From Oidiodendron maius Zn (Eukaryota > Ascomycota > Leotiomycetes > Myxotrichaceae): DNA of 64,000 bases. Numbering within the stretch: the first letter of the stretch is position 1; each line of letters opens with the position of its first letter. The translations under genes and the position numbers were made by a program. The notes under the pieces are model-generated. The model saw only the letters and a list, made by a program, of their open reading frames with translations. It was not told the DNA's origin and did no database searches. The DNA lies in contig KN832883.1 in NCBI GenBank assembly GCA_000827325.1, positions 634,648 to 698,647 of the forward strand, read 5' to 3'. Positions 1 to 10,279 of this stretch are shown here, piece by piece.

Positions 1-567
1 GCAGAGAGAGGATATGAGGCAGTAGTGAGGCTTCTTCTCGAGAAAGGCGCTGAGCTTGATTCTAAAGACTCTGAATGGGGTCAGACGCCGCTATCGTGGG
101 CTTCAGGGAGCGGACATGAGGCAGTAGTAAAGCTACTTCTCGAGAAAGGCGCTGAGCTTGAGTCTAAAGACTCTAAATGGGGTCAGACACCGCTATCGTG
201 GGCTTCAGGGAGCGGACACGAGGCAGTAGTGAAGCTGCTTCTTAAGAATGGCGCTAAGCTCGAGTCTGAGGATAGCGGAGGCCGGACACCACTATCATTA
301 GCTGCAGAGAGCGGGTATGAGGCAGTAGTTAAGCTGCTTCTTGAGAAAGGCGCTGAGATCGAGTCTAAAGACTCTATATTTGGTCGGACGCCGCTATTGT
401 GGGCTGCGGAGAGCGGACATGAGGCAGTAGTAAAGCTGCTTCTTGAGAAAGGCGCTGAGCTCGAGTCTGAGGATAGCAGAGGCCGGACACCACTATCATT
501 AGCTGTGGAGAGCGGGTATGAGGCAGTAGTTAACCTGCTACTTCAGAAAAGAGCCGTAACAGCTTAA
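1..567 (+). CDS. Ankyrin-repeat protein, 3' part only
   Basis: The frame is open from base 1, so the gene begins outside the window; the GTG at 25 is not a start. About five ankyrin units of 33-35 residues are visible, each with the TPLSWA/TPLSLA first-helix motif and the VVKLLLEKGAEL second helix. The units are close copies at DNA level. Translation ends at TAA 565-567 after the sequence KRAVTA, with no other domain behind the repeats. Ankyrin arrays bind proteins; in fungi such genes often belong to large, variable families. The partner and the N-terminal domain cannot be known from here. The array is related in style to, but clearly distinct from, the ankyrin gene at the other end of the window. 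Confidence 0.85.
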   Translation, partial: AERGYEAVVRLLLEKGAELDSKDSEWGQTPLSWASGSGHEAVVKLLLEKGAELESKDSKWGQTPLSWASGSGHEAVVKLLLKNGAKLESEDSGGRTPLSLAAESGYEAVVKLLLEKGAEIESKDSIFGRTPLLWAAESGHEAVVKLLLEKGAELESEDSRGRTPLSLAVESGYEAVVNLLLQKRAVTA

Positions 568-3500
568 TAAATAATCTCGCTATAACTCCTTCGCGGCATT
601 AAATCTTTACATATATAATACTTTTGATAGAGGGGCTTAGGATAGCTGGATTTTATACACTATGTCCCATGCCACTAATCGGAAAGTCTATTTGACATCG
701 GCTCGGATCCCTTTAAGAGAGTAGTTTTGCCCACCATGGATACTCTCAACTTTCTTGCAAAGGTACTAAAATCACGGATATAAATAACGCATTCAATTAG
801 TAGAGAAGCGGGTGGACAACGCGATAGCAAGCTATAGCGAATAGGTATGAAGCGGTGGTGAAGCTGCTGCTTGATAATGACGCTGAGCTCGAGTTTAAGC
901 GGACAGACAGCGCAATGGTAGGCTGAAGAACATTGCTATTATAGGCTCCATACAGCGAATTCAACTACGGGGATAACTATTTAAAGTTGATACGGGGACT
1001 CTACTTATAAGAGATTGAGGGTCTATGGCTAGATTTGGTAAGGCGGGTGTTGGAATACTTATTCACTATAGGAGAACGAAATTTTGCACGTACTTGAAGA
1101 GGAAGCTGGCTTTGCAAGCAACAGTATCTTGGTACACGTTTTGACTTGCTAGACAATGCTTAAAATCTTTGAACTGAAAATAAGCCCCCAAGATTGTGTT
1201 CGATGACAAAATTGGTATGTCCATGATGCTGTCGAATCCTGCAATAACAGGTCCAGAGAATGCGAACTGACGTGTAAGGTAGTAAAACAGGTTAGAGGTA
1301 GCCTTAGCAGCTGAAGCTGCGGAGATATGAGATGAGCGGGCATCCCATTCTGTTTGAATTGTTGACGGCTACAGTCCTTTGAACCATCATGGCCGCAATT
1401 GCGAAGACGCTTGATATGCAAATTCCTTTCATATTGGTGGTGAACAAGATTAATGAGCGAGGGATCAGTGAAGATATCGTCGTGGGCCAAGGTGACAACA
1501 GACATTTCAGAGATAAATAGTCTAATAAATCTTGATACAGTATACGGCTCAAATATTCCGCCAAATACGGCAACATGCGTAGTATATCACGTACACGCTA
1601 TGCAAAATTCTCAAATTGTAACGAAGACTTGCTTATCAATGTTCAGTAGTTCATATACGGCTGAACCCTTCTTCGGGATTGAGTAAGATAAGCTTATAGA
1701 ATCTTACCTTATGTACTGTACGTACTTATTGTACGTACTTATTGCTATAGGCCACTTCATTTATCTATTTCATCGCAGGATCTGGGTTACGAGGATCAGC
1801 AATCGTGTTATTGGCTTAAAGTCGATGGATCAGGGTCTAGAGCGTAGATAATAAGGCACAGTCAAGATCCTTGTCTCTTATTTTGTATGGAGGCATACTC
1901 ATGCAGTAGCAGTAAGATAATTCAATTAATTACCGGTCTCTTAACTGAAAATACCAACGGGTGCATTTCTCTATTTTCCCGGGCTTGTATTCCTCTTGTT
2001 TGCTTGCTGCGCGCAGCTCAAAACTGCCGAGTCGCTCAATCACGGTCTTGGCCTCCCTTGATGCATCTCGGTCGTCTGTCTTGGAGACTGGAAAGTAATA
2101 TCGATGTCCAATTGTACAGCTCAAAGTCCGATTCAAATTACACCCCGATAGCTCCATAAGTTGTATTTAGTTCATACTTTCGATGGTTGATCATCTTGAC
2201 TCTCATTAGGACCGCGAGAGCCGAGTTCGTTGCAGGGATACTTTTACTTTGCCTTAATCGGTGTCTTTCCGGATGTGCCGAATAACCCGTGACTTGCCAC
2301 AGATTCAGAGATACGCCTTTTCTAGCGCATCTAAGCAGTTGATCGCCGCCCGGGGGCACTTGATCCATTGTATTTACCCAACCTTGCTAGTCAGGGCAAT
2401 GGATAAAGATACGATCACCGTTCTTTAGATACCACTTATACCACAATCGCAGCGTATGGTAAGTTCGAGCTATCGCACAATTTGAATACATGACCTGTAC
2501 GATGCCAGGCTCCATGTCTGGCTATAATACTACGAGCATTTATCCACTGAAATTACTTGCAGCGTGCTATTTTAAATTCATACACGAATATGATCAAGTT
2601 CTCGTGGTTAGGAGCTTTGCACTCTGACAATTGATCGTTAAGATTCTTAATAGCCATATGGCAGTCTCATCTCAATGCTTCCTGAAATGCATGATGTCAG
2701 CCTGACCGCTTTGGGTCCAGTATCGACACCAGCAGTAACTGATTTTGTGTGCTAGCACCGCGTAGGGTGCACGGACTGGAGACGCTGTCGATCATGGAGC
2801 CGGCAAAGAAGCATGTGATCTCAGGCTTGCATTGGTCTGAGAGTAGTGGCAGTGGGACAAGAGAGGTCAGTATAACTAATCCCCTATTCTCTGCCTCAGT
2901 GCAACTGTCTTCTGTAGTTGAATCCGACGAATCCCCAATGTTGATTTACTCGTAAAGAATAACGCAAAAGGCTTTGCCCACTCCAGTCAGTTCGCGATCT
3001 GTTAAAGGACTGCGTCTCCATTTATAAGAAGGCATTCAGCACCCTGGGAATAGATTGCGAACCCCGAGAATTTTCCGTCTCACGAGAGCAGCATGCATGT
3101 TTCCAACATTCCTATTACAGCAACAAAGTCGGGGATACACCGGCCAATTTTATATCGCCTAGGCCACGCAACCCCCGTAAGTGATTAAACTTCTAATTGG
3201 CCCTTTTCGTGACCACTCCGCTCGATGAACCATTTACCTGCATTGCCTGCACTGCCTTCTTCTGGTACCTCTGTCGTATTGTTACGTCGAGGCCCTTTTT
3301 AACTATTGTCTCCATCCGAGCTATCTCCGATGCTTCAATCAATTGACTTAACATTGGATCTCCAGCCCCGTAATGATACCCCGCAACTCCTCATTTTCAG
3401 GTTTCTCCGCAGATTGTGACGGGGATTATCATCGTCGAATATTAATCCGTAAGATGCCGCATCCAATGAAGGCGGAGGGCTTTATCGTCCATGTAATGCT

Positions 3501-3661
3501 GAGCTGAAAGAGTGTTCACGTCAGACGGCCAAGTATTTCTCCTCCGCCTCGGCCACTTCTCTTCTTTAAATCTTGGCAGTTTTGCTTAAACGCTTGGGTG
3601 GTGCAAATTTACTCCAATATTCTACTCTCTTCCGGCATTAAATTTGCACGCCAAGAACATC
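568..3661. other. Gene-poor stretch, no supported gene
   Basis: Apart from the ankyrin remnant near 838-898 I see no coding region with recognisable protein features. Short open frames at 1149-1576 (minus) and 2749-2955 (plus) resemble no family known to me. A 13-bp unit, GTACGTACTTATT, occurs twice in tandem at 1718-1743. The last few hundred bases should contain the promoter of the transporter gene starting at 3662. Confidence 0.5.
838..898 (+). pseudogene. Decayed ankyrin unit downstream of the ankyrin gene
   Basis: About 20 codons read YEAVVKLLLDNDAELEFK, the second helix of an ankyrin unit of the same type as in the gene ending at 567. There is no intact first helix and the frame closes on both sides. 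The simplest reading is that the array was once longer and that 568-900 is its mutated remainder, or that a neighbouring copy has decayed. Confidence 0.6.
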
Positions 3662-4791
3662 ATGGACGCGTTCACTCCAGCTCAAACTACTGAGCTCATC
3701 TCTCGCATTGGGGCCAAAAAAGCCAAGATGCGGGTCGACAAGATGTTCGTAAACTCATTTATGGGCGGAACCCTCATATCTTTTGGTTGTGCGCTTGCAC
3801 TCTCCACGAATTCTTCCCCTTGGTTCCAAACAAATGCTCCCGGCCTGATCCGAACAATATCAGCCATGGTGTTTCCAGTTGGTTTGATCATGGTGGTCCT
3901 TACAGGCGCAGATCTTTTCACCAGTTACTGCATGTACTCGGTCGTTGCGCTCCTGCACCGCCGGTGTAGTGTTCTGGATCTCGTCAAGACATGGGTTGTT
4001 AGCTTCTTCGGAAATCTCGCAGGAGCACTGTTCTTCATGGCGGTGCTCACCGGATGTATTTTCCACGGCCGGTTAGGCTTAACGGAAGAATGCTGACAAG
4101 TCCTAGATGGTGGCACCTTCGAGACTGGTGCGTATCGTACCGAGGCCCTTGCTTTTGCAGAGACAAAGGCTGTCACCCCACAGTGGCACCAGATATTTCT
4201 GAAGGGTATCCTTTGTACGTCTACCTTTTGACAGTTTATCATTGCTTGCATCTCTTGTTAACATGGCATACAGGTAACTGGCTTGTCTGCATGGCAGTCT
4301 TCCTAGCTGTATCATCACGCGAAGTTATATCAAAGATCGTATCTGTCTGGTTTCCTGTAATGTGCTTTGTAGGTCTTGGAACAGATCACGTTATCGCCAA
4401 CATGTACTTCATCCCTCTCGCGATCTTTCTCGGCGCGCCCAAACCTCTCACGGTAGGATACTACATCTGGAAGTCAATGATCCCTTCCCTCCTCGGCAAC
4501 ATCGTTGGCGGCGGACTATTTACGGGAGTGGTGTATTGGTACTTGTACCTGGCGGGGACGGAGATTGCAATTCATTTCGATACAATGCCACTGGACACAA
4601 CGGGTTATGAGCAGGGTGGCTCGCTACAGAATATGGCCGCAGGGAGAGGACCGGAGATAGTATACACGCAGGCGCATAAAACCGAGCATGCCGTACCAGA
4701 TTCCGGGAATGGTGCAGTTAGTGGGCTTGCCAAAGAGTTTCACGGCGGGCTTTTCAAGAAGGATAATTCGAACAGCGACAGTACTGTCTAA
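3662..4791 (+). CDS. Formate/nitrite transporter (FNT) family protein
   Basis: Exons 3662-4055, 4107-4214 and 4274-4791 give 339 residues. Intron 1 (51 bp) has a TGCTGAC branch site, intron 2 (59 bp) starts GTACGT; both joins keep the frame and restore family motifs. The start is the ATG at 3662 in the context NIMDAF; the upstream in-frame TTG is ignored. The protein has six hydrophobic segments, the GLIMVVLTGADLFTSYCM region of helix 2, and CNWLVCMAVFLA, the FNT signature, formed exactly across intron 2. A hydrophilic tail of about 70 residues follows the last helix. The family forms pentameric channels in the plasma membrane for nitrite, formate or similar small monovalent anions; fungal NitA is a member. 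Substrate cannot be decided here and no nitrate-assimilation genes are adjacent. Confidence 0.9.
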
Positions 4792-5351
4792 TAGGAACGA
4801 GGAATGGGAAGAATGTATTAGCGTATACGATAAAATGGCTTAGTGTTTTTGAATCACTATTACATCTTAAGGTTATAGTATACTGTTTGAAGCTGTTCTT
4901 CATTCCTAGCGAAGAACCAGCTGTGACAAGTCTTTTTCCATCTCTTCCGGCTCTGTATATATCACCACTAGCACTACCCACCTGCCGCTTCTTCTTTCCC
5001 TGACCGCTGTTTACAGGTCCGATCATGATAAAGGACATTAATTACAAGTTATGGTTATTCTTACTGGCCTGGAACAAAGGGGCCTTAAACCAGTGTATAC
5101 CTATTATTAAAATGGCTGGATAGCTAATACTGATATCTAACCACCGATAACCGTACATATTGTGTTGTTGTATATAGGCAAGTATATCTTGAAGCCTGAA
5201 AAGTCTTCTAAACCAATACTTTCCTTCGTAGCAATCAAAGGGGCACAGGATATGACGAAAATGACGACACAATCAACACCGCCTTGGGCTGCAACACGAA
5301 TGACTGAAAGGCCATTGTTTCGCAAGCGTGTAATATTTAGAAAGCGATCGT
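4792..5351. other. Intergenic, 3' of transporter gene up to transposon
   Basis: No gene is supported. The open frames here are short and without motifs. The stretch ends at the 9-bp target duplication of the Mutator-like element. Confidence 0.5.
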
Positions 5352-5360
5352 ATTAATTAA
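5352..5360. repeat. Target-site duplication, left copy (ATTAATTAA)
   Basis: ATTAATTAA immediately precedes the left terminal repeat, which begins CGGCTATTTACTAATACCCC. The same nine bases follow the right terminus at 12502-12510. A 9-bp duplication is the size expected for Mutator-like elements (8-11 bp). The motif is A/T-only, so chance similarity is possible, but both copies abut the ends exactly. Confidence 0.8.
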
Positions 5361-5501
5361 CGGCTATTTACTAATACCCCACCCACTTTGTCGAATATTA
5401 CTGAAACCCCACTTTGGCCTATTCTAGTCATATTTTGTGTCATGCTAGCATGCCCCAGTACATCCTAATTGCCCTTCTGACTAGTTTAATCATAAGTACC
5501 C
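5361..5501 (+). repeat. MULE left terminal inverted repeat
   Basis: These 141 bases match, as reverse complement, the right end of the element (10143-10279 continued at 12465-12501 beyond the pogo insertion). Similarity stops after AAGTACCC. The left copy has one TTACTGAAACCCCAC motif; the right copy has two, owing to an extra 31-bp segment. Confidence 0.9.
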
Positions 5502-6220
5502 TATTATTATAGTAATCGAAATCAGGTGCTACTATTTACTAGCTACTAATCAATCAAATACTACTATTTGATCTAGCTAATACCCAGCTGCCTTTGCAGT
5601 AGGCTTACGTTGCCTTACTGGATATCGATGAAGCTGCCCTCCCGGAACCTCAACCTCTATAGTCTGACCTCCCTGTGCCTCTATATCCTGACCTCCCTGA
5701 ACCTCCTGTTGTTCAAGCCATATACTTATATCATCATCAGGATCGTTAAACTGATTAGATACGAATTCAGAAGCAGATTCAGAAGCAGATTCAGGCTGGG
5801 ATTCAGAAGTAAGGTCAGAAGTAGAAGTATCATCCTCACTATCTATATAATAATTAGTTATATAACATAATATATTATAGTCAGGAGGCTACTTACCCTC
5901 AATTATTAACTGATCTTGTGCTCTTTGCGCTCGTCCATGCTCAACAGGCTGATTAGGGCAGATCCTACGATCATGCCCAGGTTGCTTACATATTGCGCAG
6001 TGATATATACGTGTGTTTTCATTATATTTTGCCCTGATCCTTGTAACCTTTGGTCGCCCGCGTTTTGCATGCTTAATAGGGGGAAGGATTTCGTCTTCTC
6101 CTTCAAGTGGCTGAAGGCCTTGAAGAGAAATAGGTTGTATAGCGACCTTGTATGTAGCCTTTAAAAGCCTCCACTGATAATAATCAGCAAAATACATATA
6201 TGGATTCTCACCAATATATA

Positions 6221-6379
6221 TGTTCCGACCCACCCACGAACATATCCCATTCGCGAATAGGCTAACCCATTCGCGAATGGTTCAAACCACCCACGAATAT
6301 ACCTGTTCGCGAATGGGTTGAACCATTCGCGAATGGTTTGATCCACTTATACCACCCGCGAATAGAGTAGCAGTATAGG
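6221..6379 (+). repeat. Ginger left terminal inverted repeat with TTCGCGAA motifs
   Basis: About 159 bases are nearly identical to the reverse complement of 8369-8527, with only a few transitions between them. Four copies of the palindrome TTCGCGAA lie inside, spaced irregularly, and are probably transposase binding sites (inference). Confidence 0.85.
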
Positions 6380-6401
6380 AATAGAGATATATTGAATTGA
6401 T

Positions 6402-8309
6402 CTAGACACTATTCCCTGCTGTGTTAGCCCTAGCCCGCTTTCTTCTAGGCCTATCTACTAGAGCTATTTCTGTACGAGTAACTAGACCTGAGAGGTTTCC
6501 ACACTCATTATCATCCCTATAACAGTATACACTATACTGCTTATTTTCCTTATAGCACTTATACCTTTTTGTATTACAAGGTCCTTTATACTGACATAAA
6601 ATTCCTACTCATACACTTATAGAAGCTTCCCTGGCTGCCAGTCCAAGTATAACTTCCTTTATAGTCTTAGGAATATTAATATCTGACCAAAGGGCTATAG
6701 CAACAACATCTAGTTCCTTGGTAGGTATTAGGTGTTTAATAATTCCTGAATAAGTTAAAACCTTATACCTATAAGAATAGGGTTCCTCTAGTATCTGCCT
6801 AAACAGACATCTATTATCAGTTAAGGTTCTATCCTCCCTAGGGACTTTCAAAGATACTATATCTCTAATATCGAAATGCTGGATATTGTACTTTTTAGAG
6901 TACTTCTGTACTATTTTTGCCCTTATATTCTGAGTTGCTTTTTGGGCTTTTTGAATCACTGGATCGCTGAACTAAACTACAATAGTAGCAGGCTCTGATA
7001 TAGGCTCGATTTCTGACTTGACTCCAGATTCGATTCCTGATATAACTTCTGACTTAGCTCCTGCCTTAACTTCTAGCTGGTAGGTATCAATATCAAACCA
7101 TTTATCAATTGGAGAGCTTTGAGTTGGTGGAGTAATTCGAAGATTGATTTCTAAGCCAGCCTCTAGGCTAATATATATAGTGATTTGAGAGTTGGTTCCA
7201 GAGCGGATCCTAATATCGATTCTTGGGATACTAGCCGGGCTTGATAGACTTGGGCTAAGGGTATATATTGGCTCTTAAGTAGGGTCTTCCTAGATAACTC
7301 TAATAGTGAGATCTTTACATATATAGCTATTAAACCAGTTGATATATAACATACACTCTCGGAATAGTAATTCAGCAGGAGCATACCCAATTATAGAGTG
7401 CTTTTAGGTGTTTATAGCTAAGGTAACCTCCAGTATCCCATCAGCCTACTTAGTTGATCCATTATCTATTTTCTAGGCTCTAAGTTTCGCCTCTACTACC
7501 CTATTAGCCTACTTAACTAAGCCTTGGGTTTGTAGTGATCTTAGTATACCATTAACAATTTGAATCCCATATTTGTATAGTAGAATAAGTAATACTCCTT
7601 TAAACTCCTTTCTATTATTAGATTATATAATCTTTAGAGGTAGGAACGCTGCAATAAATTAAGCAAAGCAAGCTGCAACTGGCTCTGTATACTTGCTTTT
7701 TAACGGATATAGTTGAGTATATTTAGAAAAGTGATCCTTAATATACAGAATCCACTTAAATTAGCCAGAAGGTTCATGATGTATATCAATCAGGTCAATT
7801 TGAACTCGTTCCCAAGCATATCTACTAATAATTAGAACTAATAGAGCCTTTATAGCAGCTGGCCTATTCAGGGTACAGTTCTTACAAAGCTTTATAACAA
7901 AGGCGACCTCTTATCGAGTAATTCTATAGTACTTTTGTTGAACTGCAGCCCAGGTCTTTATATAGCCAGTATAGAGATGTTATAGATGTTCATTTGCAAT
8001 AGTATTAAAAGCCTCGCTCTCTGGTATAGCATATCGAGGGTTTGGGAACTTAGAATCAGGCCTTCGAAACAGCTTATTATTAACAAGTTGGAATTCCATA
8101 TATACATAATGTTTAAGTCTAGAATCTATCAGGTTCTCTGGCTTCAGATCAGGTGTATCAAGATGTAGATGCATTCTATTCCATTTTTCGTATGGAATAC
8201 ACTCGCGATTAATATAATTAGGGCCTTGGATATATACTTGGAATGCAATGCGTACTTCATTCGGAAAGGGATTAATAGACGCAACTGTAGCGCTGCTAGA
8301 GGTTGCCAT
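6402..8309 (-). pseudogene. Ginger integrase-like transposase, RIP-degraded
   Basis: One frame can be followed from ATG 8309 to TAG near 6402 through many nonsense codons. Recognisable parts, in order: an N-terminal region, a zinc-binding-like segment (KLCKNC), the integrase core with RVQIDLIDIHHEPSG (first Asp), the second Asp region reading SNNRKEF where SDNGKEF is usual, VKQANRVVEAKLR with the Glu, and a C-terminal Cys-rich segment in which several expected Cys are Tyr. Gln-to-stop, Asp-to-Asn, Gly-to-Arg and Cys-to-Tyr are all single C-to-T or G-to-A changes. The protein cannot be made. Relatives are the GIN/KRBA2-type integrase-derived proteins. Confidence 0.8.
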
Positions 8310-8368
8310 ATTTAAGGTCGAATATAAAGAGTTGAATAGCTATAATAGTTAAAGATAGGTATTTTAGT

Positions 8369-8527
8369 TCTACACCGCTACTCTATTCACGGGTGGTATA
8401 AGTGGATCAAACCATTCGCGAATGGTTCAACCCATTCGCGAACAGGTATATTCATGGGTGGTTTGAACCATTCGCGAATGGGTTAGCCTATTCGCGAATG
8501 GGATATGTTCGTGGGTGGGTCGGAACA
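8369..8527 (-). repeat. Ginger right terminal inverted repeat
   Basis: This is the inverted partner of 6221-6379 and carries the same TTCGCGAA palindromes. Differences such as GCG/GTG and CAG/CGG are transitions. Confidence 0.85.
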
Positions 8528-10279
8528 TATATAATACATGCAATTGCATGCGAACAAGGGGCTATATAGTCCTGATATTGACGACATAAGCAGGATATAT
8601 GTTATAAGGTAACTTGACGATTCTGAAGAAGATCAATTGGTGGTAATCGGACAATATAGTCAGCCCCTCGAGAGGTTGTAACCATAAAATCAGTATCTGA
8701 TGATGCAACAAGACTAAAGCCTCGTGCACTAGTCTCTCGATACTTATATGCAGCATAAGCTGCATTCGATAGTGTTGAATTCCCTTGACTTAATGGCACT
8801 CGCTGCCGTTCATATATCGTAGTAAGAGTCCACTGATATATCCCATTGAGAAGCTGAAGAGGGGGAAGCTCACGGATATCTCGCCAGATCGAATTAACTG
8901 ATTCCACGATATTGGAAGTATCGTGTCCAAATCGGGAGAGTGGGAAGCAGCTAAAGGCAAAATTTTCGTAGCCAATTGACTGTAAATAGGCCTCAACCTC
9001 TGGAGCATCCCTTTGAAGAGCCTGTATAGCTATATCAAAGCTATTACTATTCGGTGCTCGAGCAATTTGCCAAAAGGCAGCCTTATAGTTCCTGCCAAAC
9101 CTCTTATGGATATTCTCTGCAATATGCTGGCAACACATTGCATGGTAAGCACCTGGAAGCTTTGACTCAACTGCTTTTAAAAGGCCCTTATCACGATCAC
9201 TTATAATAACATACCTAGGAGGTAAGACTTCACCAAATGCAGCAGCTAAGTGCTCACAGAACCAGCTCCACCAGTGATCGTTCTCAATTGGGACTAGTGC
9301 ATAAGCCAAAGGGTAAACATGGTCCTCAGTATCAATTCCAACTGCTAGAAGAAGCGTCAGGTTGTACTGTGATCGAGTATATGTTCCATCAAGGGCATAA
9401 AAGGGTTGTATATAGCCAAGTGTTGCCCTAACCACCCCAAACATAACAAATAAAGCCTCAAAGCGTCCAGTATTCAGGGTTGTCTGTAACCGGTAATATC
9501 CAGGTATATCCCCTACTTCTTCTGTATCTTGAATACGTGTTATCTATGCTGGTATTAAATTAAAGCTTGTGCCTTCATTGCCATAAATAATATCATGTAG
9601 GCGCTCTCTTGCCCTCCAGGCTGACATGTATAGCATACCCTGTAGTTGGTGGTATAACCCAGCTCGTTCACGAATCTCTTTTGGCTTAATATGGCGATTA
9701 ATCGTCACATCTCGTTCGATTCGGCCTCCTATATACCATGCAGCGTTCCGTTCCTTAAATCCAATATGTATTGAAGGAGGGCAGCTATGAGGCTTGTAGT
9801 TGATAAGACCGAAAAATCCATCCTTTCTCTTTGCAACTCGAATAAAGAAGTTACAGCCTGTAGCTCGGGGGGCTAAATGAAGACGTTTCGTATCATTGTG
9901 CTTAGTAGGGGCCCAGGATTCATGGCGGTCGAGTATCCAGGTCTTTATAGCCTTCTTTGCATCAGCTATATTGTCCCAGAATTTAGACGTAATATCATCA
10001 TCGGATGAGGACGAGGTCCACTGGTCTTGAATTGACTGCATTGGGATCGAGGTTGTGGGATCAAGGTTGTGGTGCTGGTAGTGGTGGTGATTGTCCCTGA
10101 AATGTATGAAGTAAATAGTCAACGCGTCGCGTGGTAATGAAGGGGTACTTACGATTAAACTAGTCAGAAGGGCAATTAGGATGTACTGGGGCATGCTAGC
10201 ATGACACAAAATATGACTAGAATAGGCCAAAGTGGGGTTTCAGTAAATATATCCAATGTTAGGTGGGGTTTCAGTAATA

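Larger units (their letters stand above)
6221..8527 (-). mobile_element. Ginger-type (integrase-like) DNA transposon inserted in the MULE
   Basis: The 2307-bp element begins TGTTCCGACC and ends with its complement, flanked by TATA (6217-6220 and 8528-8531). Removing it together with one TATA restores the MULE transposase frame (CIIYIGENP). TGT-type ends, a 4-bp duplication and a minus-strand gene resembling a retroviral-type integrase with a C-terminal Cys-rich motif fit the Ginger group. The body is A/T-rich with many TAA/TAG codons at former Gln positions, whereas the ends remain CpG-rich. Confidence 0.8.
5577..10041 (-). pseudogene. MULE transposase, disrupted by nonsense codons and a Ginger insertion
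   Basis: The reading frame begins at ATG 10041-10039 (MQSIQDQW) and runs to 8532. After the Ginger insertion it resumes at 6216 and continues to 5897; a 54-bp intron (5896-5843, GTAAGT donor) leads to a last exon ending at TAG 5579-5577 with the tail YPVRQRKPTAKAAGY. The MULE catalytic triad is visible: D in ALDGTY (about residue 218), D in VIISDRDKGL (about 282) and E in NIVESVNS (about 380). A SWIM-type zinc motif (CLC...PCSHAIAC) is cut by the insertion. A CCHC zinc knuckle (CAICKQPGHDRRIC) follows. Stops at 9544-9546 (TAG) and 8602-8604 (TAA) both replace Gln codons and fit C-to-T changes. The family binds terminal repeats and cuts DNA in the nucleus. Confidence 0.88.

Noticed and set aside
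1149-1576. Overlapping minus-strand frames of 90-118 codons
   Set aside because: No motif, no splice partner and no protein-like pattern that I could defend.
5042-5356. Small frames on both strands before the MULE
   Set aside because: Short, mutually overlapping, and without family features.
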